From RCIO01 sp965232405 (GTDB lineage Bacteria; Pseudomonadota; Alphaproteobacteria; Rhizobiales; Rhizobiaceae): 64,000 nt of DNA. Positions 7,885-16,272 of the stretch are shown here, in pieces. The translations under genes were made by a program, and so were the position numbers. Location: positions 2,046,001-2,110,000 of the forward strand of contig OZ246966.1 of NCBI GenBank assembly GCA_965232405.1, given 5' to 3'. The notes beneath the pieces were generated by a model. The model was not told where the DNA came from and did not search any database. It worked only from the letters and a program-made list of their open reading frames with translations. How positions within the stretch are numbered: position 1 is the stretch's first letter; each line of letters begins with the position of its first letter.

Positions 7885-9041
7885 AGTGCGAACTCGGCCT
7901 TTATCGCCTCGGTGTTTTCGCCCACCAGGGGTGCCGCCCTCTTGCCATTGGGCCGCTGGCCATTGAACCTCAAGGGCGACCGCGTTGTGAGAATGGAGAC
8001 GTCGTCCTCACGCTCCACGCGCTGGAGCATGTCGAGAACCTTGAAGCCCTCGCTTTCCAGAAGCTGATCCCATCCAAGCACGGAAGAACACCAGATGTCG
8101 GCCGGCTCCAGAATGGCAAGCCACTCGTCCACCGTCCGTGTCGCGATGACGTTCTGGATCAGCTTCTTGATCTCGTCACGCGCGGTGAACCAGGATTTCG
8201 GATCGTCGCCATAGGGCGCAAGAGCCTCGATGCCGAGCAGTTCTTGCAGCTTGGGGATCGGCGTCATCGCAATCGCCAGGAACCCGTCCTTCGCCTCGTA
8301 GACGCCGTAGGGTGCTGACAGATAGGCATGGGCGCTACGATAGCCCGAGCGGCGCGGCTTGCGCCGCCCGTCATTGAGGAAGGTGGTCATCACCTCGAAC
8401 TGGAAATCGACCAGTACTTCGAGCAGGCTGGTCTGCACATGGCTGCCCTTGCCGCTCACGCCGCGTTTGACGAGCGCGGCCAGAATGCCTTGTGCAAGAG
8501 CCGCGCCGGCCAGCATGTCGCCCACCGCCAGTCCCATTGGCACTGGGCCGTCACCGTCGTCGCCGGTCAGCCACATCACGCCGGAGCGCGCCTGCGCCAG
8601 GAGGTCCTGTCCCGGCCGCCCGACCCAAGGGCCTTCCTCGCCGTAACCGCTGATCGAACCATAGACGAGACCCGGATTGATTGCCTTGCATGTCTCGTAG
8701 TCGAGACCGAGCCGTTCGATGACGCCCGGCCGGAAGTTCTGAACCAGGACATCAGCCTTCGCGATCAGGCCGCGCAAGGTCTCGATATCGGCCTCGTTCT
8801 TGAGGTCGACGGCGAAGCTTTCCTTGCCGCGATTGATGGCGTGGAAGATGGTGGAATCGCCGCCGATTTCGGTGTCGCTCAGATAGAGCGTGCGCGAGAG
8901 ATCGCCCGAACCGGGCCGCTCGATCTTGATGACGCGCGCCCCGAGATCCTGCAGGCGCAGGGTTGCATAGGGGCCGGACAGGAACTGGCTCATGTCGAGC
9001 ACAACGAGCCCGGCAAGAGGGAGGTCGGTTTCGGATGTCAT
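7881..9041 (-). CDS. CaiB/BaiF (class III) CoA-transferase
   Basis: 386-residue family III CoA-transferase that would move CoA between carboxylic acids through an aspartyl intermediate. The N-terminal 'VVLDMSQFLSGPYAT' and 'DLGARVIKIERP' segments are diagnostic, and 'GRPGQDLLAQARSG' (about residues 155-168) carries the expected catalytic Asp. ATG 9041 overlaps the MaoC stop (ATGA), and its own stop overlaps the next start, so the three genes are translationally coupled. It probably activates or deactivates an organic acid in the pathway served by this cluster; the acid is unknown. Confidence 0.9.
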   Translation of the reverse strand: MTSETDLPLAGLVVLDMSQFLSGPYATLRLQDLGARVIKIERPGSGDLSRTLYLSDTEIGGDSTIFHAINRGKESFAVDLKNEADIETLRGLIAKADVLVQNFRPGVIERLGLDYETCKAINPGLVYGSISGYGEEGPWVGRPGQDLLAQARSGVMWLTGDDGDGPVPMGLAVGDMLAGAALAQGILAALVKRGVSGKGSHVQTSLLEVLVDFQFEVMTTFLNDGRRKPRRSGYRSAHAYLSAPYGVYEAKDGFLAIAMTPIPKLQELLGIEALAPYGDDPKSWFTARDEIKKLIQNVIATRTVDEWLAILEPADIWCSSVLGWDQLLESEGFKVLDMLQRVEREDDVSILTTRSPLRFNGQRPNGKRAAPLVGENTEAIKAEFAL

Positions 9042-9601
9042 GACTTTCCGGATTTTGTCTCGCCGGCGAATGTCGCCGGATTCTGATATCTGACGGTCTG
9101 GAGATGTTCGCAGTAGAGGACGAGTTCGCCCTCGCCCTTGAAGACTTCGTAGCTGGCGCGGATCAGCCCCATCGTCTCGTATTTCGGCGCTTTGTCGAGG
9201 TTGGTGCGGATCGTGTAGATCGTGTCGCCGACAAAGACCGGTTTGATGAAGCGCAGCTTGTCGTAGCCATAAGAAAAGGCGTTGACGCAATTGGTCGCCA
9301 CGAGGCCGAGCCCCGCGGAGAAGACAAAGGCCCCGGCGATTAGCCTCTTGTCGAAAATGCCTTCCTCTTCGGCGAAGATCTCGTCCTGCACATAGGGATG
9401 GATGTCGACAACAAGCGTGTTGAAGAGGTGGCTTTCACCTTCCGACATCGTGCGCCGCAGGGAGCGGATGCGATGGCCCGGCTGCCAGTCCTCATAGAAC
9501 CAGTTTTCGGCGTTCCATACCGGCAGTTCGGCGTGCGCCTCCGGCATGGAAGCGGGTCGCGTGGTGGCAATGCCGACAGTGGGCGCAAACTGGGTGCCCA
9601 T
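9038..9601 (-). CDS. MaoC-like (hotdog-fold) dehydratase
   Basis: 187-residue hotdog-fold protein of the MaoC / mesaconyl-CoA-hydratase group, predicted to hydrate an enoyl-CoA or dehydrate a hydroxyacyl-CoA. The central 'LVVDIHPYVQDE' and 'KRLIAGAFVFSAG' segments align with the hydratase-2 active-site region, although the second His of the classical motif is not obvious. A GGGAGGACAC ribosome site precedes the ATG at 9601. First gene of a coupled operon with a CoA-transferase. A TATATGAA-like element at about 9616 may belong to its promoter. Confidence 0.83.
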   Translation of the reverse strand: MGTQFAPTVGIATTRPASMPEAHAELPVWNAENWFYEDWQPGHRIRSLRRTMSEGESHLFNTLVVDIHPYVQDEIFAEEEGIFDKRLIAGAFVFSAGLGLVATNCVNAFSYGYDKLRFIKPVFVGDTIYTIRTNLDKAPKYETMGLIRASYEVFKGEGELVLYCEHLQTVRYQNPATFAGETKSGKS

Positions 9602-9751
9602 GTGTCCTCCCTTTCTATATGAAGAGAGTATTCAAATATGGATGATAGTGCAAGAGCTGAGGCCGGGCGTTCCGCGCGCGTATTTCGACCCCGGCACGGC
9701 ATCCTATCAATGTTGCATTGCACAAAATCTTGGCTGGCGTAACAATGAGGC

Positions 9752-10354
9752 ATGAACGCCAAGCCGCTCAGCATTCTGGTCATTGACGAAAACGCGATCC
9801 GCGCCTCCATCATCGAGGCGGGTCTGCGCGAGGCCGGGCACGAGCAGGTCACGGTCATTCAGGATGTGAGGGGCATTGCGCGCCAGATCGCTCACATCAA
9901 TCCCGACGTTATCGTCATCGATCTCGAAAACCCGAACCGCGACATGCTGGAGAGCATGTTCCAGCTCTCGCGCGTGGTGAAGCGGCCCGTGGCAATGTTC
10001 GTCGATCGGTCCGATGCCGCTGCGATCGAACGGGCGATCGACGCCGGCGTGTCTGCCTATGTGATCGACGGGCTGAAACAGGAGCGGGTGAAACCGATCC
10101 TCGACATGGCTGTGAGCCGCTTCAACGCTTATGCGCGACTGACGCGTGAACTGGAGGAGGCGCGCGACGAACTTGAGAACCGCAAGCTGGTGGAGCGCGC
10201 CAAGGGCATCCTCATGAAATCGCGCAACCTCTCCGAAGAGGAAGCTTATGCGCTGTTGCGCAAAACCGCGATGAGCGGAAACCGCAAGATTGTCGATGTC
10301 GCGCAGTCGCTGGTGATGGCGGCCGGTCTGCTCGACGGCGACCCGGAGAAGTGA
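9752..10354 (+). CDS. nasT: ANTAR-domain response regulator / transcription antiterminator NasT
   Basis: 200 residues: a receiver-like domain (1-125, with 'VIDEN' and the Asp of 'VIVIDLENP' at 57) followed by a C-terminal ANTAR RNA-binding domain (about 135-195, 'LVERAKGILMKSRNLSEEEAYALLRKTAM'-type helices). NasT binds a leader RNA with paired hexaloop hairpins and prevents termination ahead of nitrate genes; NasS holds it inactive without nitrate. The gene overlaps or abuts nasS, and a matching leader is found at 11766-11881. The start ATG 9752 lies four bases after an ATG in another frame; its ribosome site is weak. Confidence 0.93.
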   Translation: MNAKPLSILVIDENAIRASIIEAGLREAGHEQVTVIQDVRGIARQIAHINPDVIVIDLENPNRDMLESMFQLSRVVKRPVAMFVDRSDAAAIERAIDAGVSAYVIDGLKQERVKPILDMAVSRFNAYARLTRELEEARDELENRKLVERAKGILMKSRNLSEEEAYALLRKTAMSGNRKIVDVAQSLVMAAGLLDGDPEK

Positions 10355-10356
10355 CG

Positions 10357-11574
10357 ATGTCGGAAGAGTTTCAGATCACCGCCGGGTTCATGCCGCTTCT
10401 CGATTGTGCGCTCCTGGTTGCTGCTCACGAGAAGGGGTTTGCCAAGGCGGAAGGCGTTGCGCTGACGCTGGTGCGTGAAACGTCTTGGGCGAACATTCGC
10501 GACCGGATCGCCGTCGGTCATTTCGATGTCGCTCACATGCTGGCGCCCATGCCACTCGCCTTCAATCTGGGCGAGACACCGCTGGCCAGCAAAGTCATCG
10601 CCCCGATGGCGCTTGGGCTGGGCGGCAATGCGATTACCGTGTCCTCCGCCCTTTGGGCGGCGATGAAGGACGAAGGTGCCGGGCACGATCTCGACCCGAA
10701 GCGCGCTGGAGATGCACTGCGCTCGGTTGTCTCGCAAAAGCGCACTGCCGGATCGGCGCAACTGCGTTTCGCTGTGGTGCATCCCCATTCCGGTCACAAC
10801 TACGAGCTGCGCTACTGGCTGTCGGCCTGCAGCATTGAGCCCGATGACGACATCGAGATTGTCATCGTGCCGCCACCGCTGATGGCCGACGCGCTGGTTT
10901 CCGGTACGATCGACGGCTATTGCGTCGGCGAGCCCTGGAACACGGCGGCCGTGTATTCCGGTGCGGGCCACATCGCCACCGTCAAGGCGGCTATCTGGCG
11001 CTCCAGCCCCGAAAAGGTGCTGGCCGCCCCGGAGGCTTGGGCGAGCAGGAACCCCGAAGCGCTTTCCGCGCTCCTGCGCGCCGCATATCGCGCGGCGGAG
11101 TGGTGCGCACATCCCGAAAACCACGACGAACTGGCGGCTATGCTTGCCGCGCCAGCCTATGTGGGAGCACCGAAGGAATGGCTGATGCCTGCACTGTCAG
11201 GCAATTTGCGGCTGTCGGACGCAGAGTCGCTTCCCGTCGCGGAGTTCTTCGTGCCGCATGCGAAGGCTGCGACCTTTCCGTGGAAAAGCCATGCGCTCTG
11301 GTTCTATTCGCAGATGGTACGGTGGGGGCAGGTCGAACACAGCAACAAAAGCGAACAACTGGCGCGGGAGACATACCGACCCGACATCTACCGCGATGCG
11401 CTGCGACCTCTGGGGGTGGCGCTACCCAGCGCCAACGCAAAGGTGGAAGGCGCACTCAAGACCGCAACACCGGTTGGTTCGGCGGGCGCCAGCCTCGTGC
11501 TCGGCCCCGACGGTTTCTTCGACGGGCGCGTATTCGATCCCGACCGCCTGGATGATTATCTGGCCGCCCAATAG
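10357..11574 (+). CDS. nasS: Nitrate sensor NasS (cytoplasmic NrtA-like protein)
   Basis: 405 residues, homologous to NrtA/CmpA binding proteins but with no signal peptide: it starts at once with the mature fold ('FMPLLDCALLVAAHEKGF'). The shared 'HNYELRYWL' and 'GTIDGYCVGEPWN' segments, also present in NrtA at 11944-13356, show common ancestry. In known systems NasS binds nitrate or nitrite and releases NasT. ATG 10357 is two bases after the nasT stop; a GTG at 10351 overlapping that stop is an alternative. Cytosolic partner of NasT. Confidence 0.9.
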   Translation: MSEEFQITAGFMPLLDCALLVAAHEKGFAKAEGVALTLVRETSWANIRDRIAVGHFDVAHMLAPMPLAFNLGETPLASKVIAPMALGLGGNAITVSSALWAAMKDEGAGHDLDPKRAGDALRSVVSQKRTAGSAQLRFAVVHPHSGHNYELRYWLSACSIEPDDDIEIVIVPPPLMADALVSGTIDGYCVGEPWNTAAVYSGAGHIATVKAAIWRSSPEKVLAAPEAWASRNPEALSALLRAAYRAAEWCAHPENHDELAAMLAAPAYVGAPKEWLMPALSGNLRLSDAESLPVAEFFVPHAKAATFPWKSHALWFYSQMVRWGQVEHSNKSEQLARETYRPDIYRDALRPLGVALPSANAKVEGALKTATPVGSAGASLVLGPDGFFDGRVFDPDRLDDYLAAQ

Positions 11575-11591
11575 GCCGATGCGACAATTGC

Positions 11592-11606
11592 GCACATATT
11601 TTGTGC
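11592..11606 (+). promoter_or_regulatory. NtrC-type enhancer site upstream of the nitrate operon
   Basis: GCAC-N7-GTGC, embedded in the longer symmetric TTGCGCACATATTTTGTGCAA, matches the NtrC box found at glnA-type promoters. It lies about 160 bases before the ANTAR leader. I found no exact GG-N10-GC sigma-54 promoter between it and the leader (one near miss with N9 spacing at about 11660), so the activation link is inferred. Confidence 0.5.
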
Positions 11607-11649
11607 AAGTGATGATTCTGCCGACTTTTTCATCATCGTCGCGCTACAT

Positions 11650-11667
11650 GCTGCCCGATTGGGCAGC
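11650..11667 (+). terminator. Small stem-loop downstream of nasS
   Basis: Perfect 7-base stem GCTGCCC/GGGCAGC with a GATT loop, 76 bases after the nasS stop. It lacks a T-run, so it may be a weak terminator or 3' stabiliser of nasTS mRNA rather than an efficient intrinsic terminator. Confidence 0.4.
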
Positions 11668-11765
11668 AAATGCTAAATTCTTGTGCGACGCAACATTGTT
11701 AAGAGACTGAAATAACTACACTTTTTTCTTGAAATGCCGCCGAGGACGTGTTTCCTTGGCGACAC

Positions 11766-11881
11766 AGCCAACGATGGCTCTCCCAAGACATGACCGCACC
11801 CAATGACGGGTGCCAAAGGCAAAGCCGCCAATCAGGAAACGCTCACCCGAACTGCCGGGAGCAAACCTGGTCGGTGGCTTT
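11766..11881 (+). promoter_or_regulatory. ANTAR-type leader: twin hexaloop hairpins followed by a terminator stem-loop
   Basis: Hairpin P1 is AGCC-AACGAT-GGCT (11766-11779) and hairpin P2 is GCACCC-AATGAC-GGGTGC (11796-11813). Both have six-base loops with A at position 1 and G at position 4, the signature of RNAs bound by ANTAR proteins such as NasR and NasT. Seven bases later a long stem forms between 11821-11836 and 11866-11881 (16 positions, mostly paired with two G-T wobbles and one mismatch), ending in CTTTTG, like an intrinsic terminator. An alternative hairpin TTGGC/GCCAA at 11756-11771 would compete with P1. It lies 62 bases before nrtA, and its cognate NasT is encoded 1.4 kb upstream. 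Confidence 0.8.
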
Positions 11882-11943
11882 TGTCGTTTCGCTTATCGGA
11901 TTCAGCCCGCGCAACCCCGTCGTTGCCAGCCATGGAGCCCAAG

Positions 11944-13356
11944 ATGAAAGTCTCTCTCCCAAGACTATCACTTCACCGCAGAGCATTGTTCGCCGCCGGC
12001 ATGGCGCTTGCCGCCCTGCCTGCTATCAGCCTCAACGCCAGCGCCGAAATGCTCGACGTCGAAAAAGACGAGCTCAAATTCGGCTTCATCAAACTCACCG
12101 ACATGGCGCCGCTCGCGATCGCCTATGAGAAGGGCTACTTCGAGGACGAAGGCCTGTATGTCACGCTTGAGCCACAGGCCAACTGGAAAGTCCTGCTCGA
12201 CCGCGTGATTACCGGCGAGCTGGACGGCGCCCACATGCTGGCAGGCCAGCCGCTTGCCGCCACGATCGGCTTCGGTACCGAAGCGCACATCGTCACGCCC
12301 TTTTCCATGGACCTCAACGGCAACGGCATCACCGTTTCCAACGAGATCTGGGAACTGATGAAGGTGAACATTCCGATCGGTGATGACGGAAACCCGATCC
12401 ACCCGATCAAGGCCGACGCGCTCAAACCGGTCGTCGACAAGTTCAAGTCGGAGGGCAAGCCCTTCAACATGGGCATGGTGTTTCCGGTCTCCACCCACAA
12501 TTACGAGCTGCGCTACTGGCTGGCGTCCGGCGGCATCCACCCAGGCTTCTATTCCAGGACCGACGTGTCGGGGCAGATCAAGGCCGACGCGCTCCTTTCG
12601 GTGACCCCGCCGCCGCAAATGCCGGCGACGCTGGAAGCCGGCACGATCTATGGCTACTGCGTTGGCGAACCGTGGAACCAGCAGGCCGTGTTCAAGGGCA
12701 TCGGCGTTCCGGTGATCACCGACTACGAGATCTGGAAGAACAATCCGGAGAAGGTGTTCGGCCTGACCAAGGAATTCACCAAAGAAAATCCGAACACGAC
12801 GCTGGCGCTCACCAAGGCGCTGATCCGGGCCGCCAAATGGCTCGACGAAAACGACAACGCGAACCGGCTGGAAGCGGTCGAGATCCTGTCGCGCTCTGAA
12901 TATGTGGGTGCGGATGAGGAGGTCATCGCCAATTCGATGACCGGCACGTTCGAATATGAGAAGGGCGACAAGCGCGACGTTCCGGACTTCAATGTCTTCT
13001 ACCGCTACTTCGCGACCTACCCCTACTATTCGGATGCGGTCTGGTATCTCACGCAAATGCGCCGCTGGGGCCAGATCCCGGACGCCAAGCCCGACAGTTG
13101 GTACGACGAAGTCGCCAAGTCGGTCTACCTCCCGGACATCTATCTGAAGGCCGCTCGCATGCTGGTCGAGGAAGGGCATGTCGAAGAGGCTGACTTCCCC
13201 TGGGATACTGACGGCTACCGCGAGCCGACGCCTGCCGCCGATATCATCGACGGTGTCGCCTATGACGGCCGCACGCCCAACGCCTATCTCGACTCGCTCA
13301 CCATCGGCCTGAAAGCCGGGCAGGTGGTCGAAGGCAGCGAAGTCGTCGGCGGCTGA
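11944..13356 (+). CDS. nrtA: Nitrate ABC transporter substrate-binding protein NrtA
   Basis: 470-residue periplasmic nitrate/nitrite-binding protein. The N-terminus 'LHRRALFAAGMALAALP' has a twin Arg and a hydrophobic core, compatible with a Tat-type or long Sec signal peptide ending near SAE. The mature part has 'FIKLTDMAPLAIAYEKGYF', 'HNYELRYWLASGG' and 'YGYCVGEPWNQQ', conserved in the NrtA/CmpA family. ATG 11944 with GGAG ten bases before it is preferred; the longer in-frame extension begins inside hairpin P2 of the leader. First gene of nrtA-nrtB-nrtCD-nirB-nirD-nasA. Confidence 0.93.
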   Translation: MKVSLPRLSLHRRALFAAGMALAALPAISLNASAEMLDVEKDELKFGFIKLTDMAPLAIAYEKGYFEDEGLYVTLEPQANWKVLLDRVITGELDGAHMLAGQPLAATIGFGTEAHIVTPFSMDLNGNGITVSNEIWELMKVNIPIGDDGNPIHPIKADALKPVVDKFKSEGKPFNMGMVFPVSTHNYELRYWLASGGIHPGFYSRTDVSGQIKADALLSVTPPPQMPATLEAGTIYGYCVGEPWNQQAVFKGIGVPVITDYEIWKNNPEKVFGLTKEFTKENPNTTLALTKALIRAAKWLDENDNANRLEAVEILSRSEYVGADEEVIANSMTGTFEYEKGDKRDVPDFNVFYRYFATYPYYSDAVWYLTQMRRWGQIPDAKPDSWYDEVAKSVYLPDIYLKAARMLVEEGHVEEADFPWDTDGYREPTPAADIIDGVAYDGRTPNAYLDSLTIGLKAGQVVEGSEVVGG

Positions 13357-13368
13357 CCATGACAGCGC

Positions 13369-13392
13369 GACCGGCGGTGCGCGCCGCCGGTC
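13369..13392 (+). terminator. Stem-loop between nrtA and nrtB
   Basis: Perfect 9-base inverted repeat GACCGGCGG/CCGCCGGTC with a six-base loop, starting 12 bases after the nrtA stop. No T-run follows, so it is more likely an mRNA 3' stabiliser or attenuator than a full terminator. The same arrangement follows three other binding-protein genes in the window. Confidence 0.65.
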
Positions 13393-13426
13393 CCTCCTCT
13401 TACTCGAACGACCAGGACAGCGGATC

Positions 13427-14500
13427 ATGGCAAACGCCACAGATGCAATCGAAACGGGCGGTGGACGCAGGGAACGCGTCTTCACCGCCATCAACAAGGC
13501 AGGAGGCTGGCTCGACGCGCTGGGCTTTTCCTGGCTTGTGCCGATCCTGAAGATCGCGGCGGGCGACAGCCCGCGCGAGCAGATGGGCGAGCTAAAGCGG
13601 GTGCTGATCATCCCGCTGATCGGCATTGCGGCCTTTCTCACTCTTTGGGGTGTGCTCGCGCCGCAGGTGCAGACCTCGCTTGGCGCGGTGCCTGGCCCGG
13701 CCCAGGTGTGGGAGCAGTCGGTCAATCTCTGGCACGATCATGTGCGCGAACGCGAGAAGGCGGATGCCTTCTACAAGCGCCAGGACGAGCGCAACGCCAA
13801 GCTGGAAGCCGAAGGCAAGGCCGATAAGATCAAATGGCGCACCTATACCGGTGCGCCGACCTATATCGACCAGATCGGCACATCGCTCGTCACCGTTGGT
13901 CTCGGCTTCCTGATCGCGACAATCGTCGCAGTGCCGCTTGGCATCGCGTCCGGCCTGTCACGCAGCTTCAACGGTGCGATCAATCCGCTGATCCAGATAT
14001 TCAAGCCGGTGTCGCCGCTGGCATGGCTTCCAATCGTCACCATGATCGTGTCGGCGGTTTATGCAAACCCGATGGACTGGCTGCCCAAGTCGCTGCTGAT
14101 TTCGGCGGTGACCGTGACGCTGTGTTCGATGTGGCCGACGCTGATCAACACCGCGCTTGGCGTGGCATCGGTCGACAAGGACCTGATGAATGTCAGCCGC
14201 GTGCTTCAGCTGCCGACGCGCAAGACAATCACGCAGATCGTGCTGCCCTCCTCGCTGCCGCTGATCTTCACCGGGCTCAGGCTTTCGTTGGGCGTTGGCT
14301 GGATGGTGCTGATCGCGGCTGAAATGCTGGCGCAGAATCCCGGCCTCGGAAAGTTCGTCTGGGACGAGTTCCAGAACGGCTCATCGCAGTCGCTGGCCAA
14401 GATCATGGTCGCCGTGCTGACCATCGGCCTCATCGGCTTCGCACTCGACCGGCTGATGTTTGCCCTGCAACGCGCCTTCACCTTCTCGGCGAACCGGTAG
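13427..14500 (+). CDS. nrtB: Nitrate ABC transporter permease NrtB
   Basis: 357-residue inner-membrane permease of the NrtB/SsuC/TauC family. After a soluble N-terminal stretch there is a membrane segment near residues 63-83, then a long charged segment (about 105-140, rich in E, K and R), then the binding-protein-dependent transport domain (about 150-345) with about five further membrane helices. The docking loop is visible as 'LMNVSRVLQLPTRKTITQIVLPSSLP'. It would form a homodimeric channel for nitrate with the NrtCD ATPase. It follows nrtA after 70 bases that contain a stem-loop. Confidence 0.92.
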   Translation: MANATDAIETGGGRRERVFTAINKAGGWLDALGFSWLVPILKIAAGDSPREQMGELKRVLIIPLIGIAAFLTLWGVLAPQVQTSLGAVPGPAQVWEQSVNLWHDHVREREKADAFYKRQDERNAKLEAEGKADKIKWRTYTGAPTYIDQIGTSLVTVGLGFLIATIVAVPLGIASGLSRSFNGAINPLIQIFKPVSPLAWLPIVTMIVSAVYANPMDWLPKSLLISAVTVTLCSMWPTLINTALGVASVDKDLMNVSRVLQLPTRKTITQIVLPSSLPLIFTGLRLSLGVGWMVLIAAEMLAQNPGLGKFVWDEFQNGSSQSLAKIMVAVLTIGLIGFALDRLMFALQRAFTFSANR

Positions 14501-14509
14501 GGGGCGAAG

Positions 14510-16267
14510 ATGACGATACCCGTTCTCGAAGTCACCGGGCTGTCGAAGCATTATGGTGAGGGCGCTGCCCGCACCGACGTGCTCGACAACGTCAATCTGA
14601 AAGTCGCCGATGGTGAGTTCATCGCCATCGTTGGCTTCTCAGGCTCCGGCAAGACAACGCTGATTTCAGCCCTTGCCGGCCTGATCAAGCCTGATCAGGG
14701 CGGGGTTATCTATCTCGGCAAGGAAATCGACGGGCCGGGACCGGAGCGCGGCGTCGTGTTCCAGTCCTATTCGCTGATGCCGTGGCTCTCAGTCGAGGGC
14801 AATGTCGCGCTCGCCGTGGACAGCGTGTTCAAGGACAAGCCCAAGGTCGAACGCAGGGCGATTGCCGACAAATATATCGAGATGGTCGGGCTGGCGCATG
14901 CCCGCGATCGCAAGCCGGCCGAGCTTTCGGGCGGCATGCGGCAGCGGGTTGCGGTTGCGCGCGCGCTTGCCATGCAGCCGCAGGTGCTTCTGCTCGACGA
15001 ACCGCTGTCGGCGCTCGATGCGCTCACGCGAGCCAAGCTGCAGGATGAGTTTGCGGCGATCTGCGAAAAGGAAAAGAAGACCATCATCCTCATCACTAAT
15101 GATGTGGATGAGGCCATTCTCCTGGCGGACCGCATCGTGCCTCTCACGCCAGCGCCCAACGCCACGCTCGGCCGCGAGTTCAAGGTCGATCTGGCGCGTC
15201 CGCGCGACCGCGCTGCGATGAACCATGACGACACGTTCATCGGTCTGCGCGGTGCGATCACCCAATATCTGATGGAGATCGGCGCGGAGCGCGGCGACGA
15301 TCTGGAAGGCGCACTCCAGCTGCCGGACATCAAGCCTTTCAGGCGCGAGGAGAAACTGCCGGACGCCTATGTGAAAGCTGCGGAAACAGTTACCGAAGAC
15401 CGTTTCCTGCAGTTCAGCCAGCTCAAGAAGGTCTACCCCACCCCCAAGGGTCCGCTGACTGTCGTCGACGGTTTCGAATTTAAGATGACCAAGGGCGAAT
15501 TCACGACACTGATCGGCCATTCGGGCTGCGGCAAGTCGACCGTGCTGTCGATGGCAGCCGGTCTCAACCCGATCAGCGAGGGCGCAATCATCCTCGACGG
15601 CAAGCACATCACGGAGGCCGGCCCCGACCGCGCGGTCGTGTTTCAGGCGCCGTCGCTGATGCCCTGGCTGACCGCCTATGAGAACGTCGCTTTGGGCGTC
15701 GATCGGGTCTATCCAGACGCCACGGCGAAGGAACGCTCGGAGGTGGTGGAATATTACCTGTCGCGCGTCGGTCTGGCCGATTCCATGCACAAGGCGGCTG
15801 AGGACCTGTCAAACGGCATGAAGCAGCGCGTCGGCATCGCCCGGGCGTTCTCCCTGTCGCCGAAACTGCTCCTGCTCGACGAACCTTTCGGCATGCTCGA
15901 CAGCCTGACGCGCTGGGAGCTGCAGGACGTGCTCATGGATGTGTGGGCGCGCACCAAGGTGACCGCGATCTGCGTCACCCACGATGTCGACGAAGCGATC
16001 CTTTTGGCCGATCGGGTGGTGATGATGTCGAACGGGCCCAACGCCCGCATCGGCAACATCATGGAAGTGGACCTCGAGCGCCCGCGTTCGCGCAAGGCGC
16101 TGCTCGCCCATCCCGATTACTACGCCTATCGCGAGGAGTTGCTGGACTTCCTGGAAGCCTATGAGGGCGGGGCAAACCCAAGCCTCGAGCAGCTCAAATC
16201 CATTCAGGACAAGCGGGCCAAACGGCTTGCGCGCCAGGGACGCGCATCGCTGGAAGCTGCGGAGTGA
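14510..16267 (+). CDS. nrtCD: Nitrate ABC transporter ATP-binding protein with two fused ATPase domains (NrtC/NrtD-like)
   Basis: 585 residues containing two complete ATPase domains in one chain: domain 1 (about 5-235; Walker A GFSGSGKTT, signature LSGGMRQR, Walker B LLLDEP) and domain 2 (about 300-540; Walker A GHSGCGKST, signature LSNGMKQR, Walker B LLLDEP). Domain 1 has Asn in place of the switch His ('ITNDVDEA' against 'VTHDVDEA' in domain 2), and domain 2 has Asn in the signature. It powers NrtB on the cytoplasmic side. In cyanobacteria NrtC and NrtD are separate proteins; here they are joined without the NrtA-like regulatory domain. ATG 14510 has GGGGCGAAG before it. Confidence 0.92.
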   Translation: MTIPVLEVTGLSKHYGEGAARTDVLDNVNLKVADGEFIAIVGFSGSGKTTLISALAGLIKPDQGGVIYLGKEIDGPGPERGVVFQSYSLMPWLSVEGNVALAVDSVFKDKPKVERRAIADKYIEMVGLAHARDRKPAELSGGMRQRVAVARALAMQPQVLLLDEPLSALDALTRAKLQDEFAAICEKEKKTIILITNDVDEAILLADRIVPLTPAPNATLGREFKVDLARPRDRAAMNHDDTFIGLRGAITQYLMEIGAERGDDLEGALQLPDIKPFRREEKLPDAYVKAAETVTEDRFLQFSQLKKVYPTPKGPLTVVDGFEFKMTKGEFTTLIGHSGCGKSTVLSMAAGLNPISEGAIILDGKHITEAGPDRAVVFQAPSLMPWLTAYENVALGVDRVYPDATAKERSEVVEYYLSRVGLADSMHKAAEDLSNGMKQRVGIARAFSLSPKLLLLDEPFGMLDSLTRWELQDVLMDVWARTKVTAICVTHDVDEAILLADRVVMMSNGPNARIGNIMEVDLERPRSRKALLAHPDYYAYREELLDFLEAYEGGANPSLEQLKSIQDKRAKRLARQGRASLEAAE

Positions 16268-16272
16268 ATCCC

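Noticed and set aside
11655..11675. Sigma-54 promoter candidate (GG...GC) before the nitrate leader
   Set aside because: Spacing between GG and GC is nine bases rather than ten and the flanks match poorly; not strong enough to list as a promoter.
12850..12860. Codons reading E-N-D-N-A in nrtA, similar to a tmRNA tag start
   Set aside because: They lie within the conserved NrtA reading frame; no tmRNA structure surrounds them.
11968..13725. 585-codon minus-strand open frame opposite nrtA/nrtB
   Set aside because: It is antisense to two clear nitrate-transport genes, has low-complexity Arg/Asp/Val composition and no domain; a GC-rich codon shadow.
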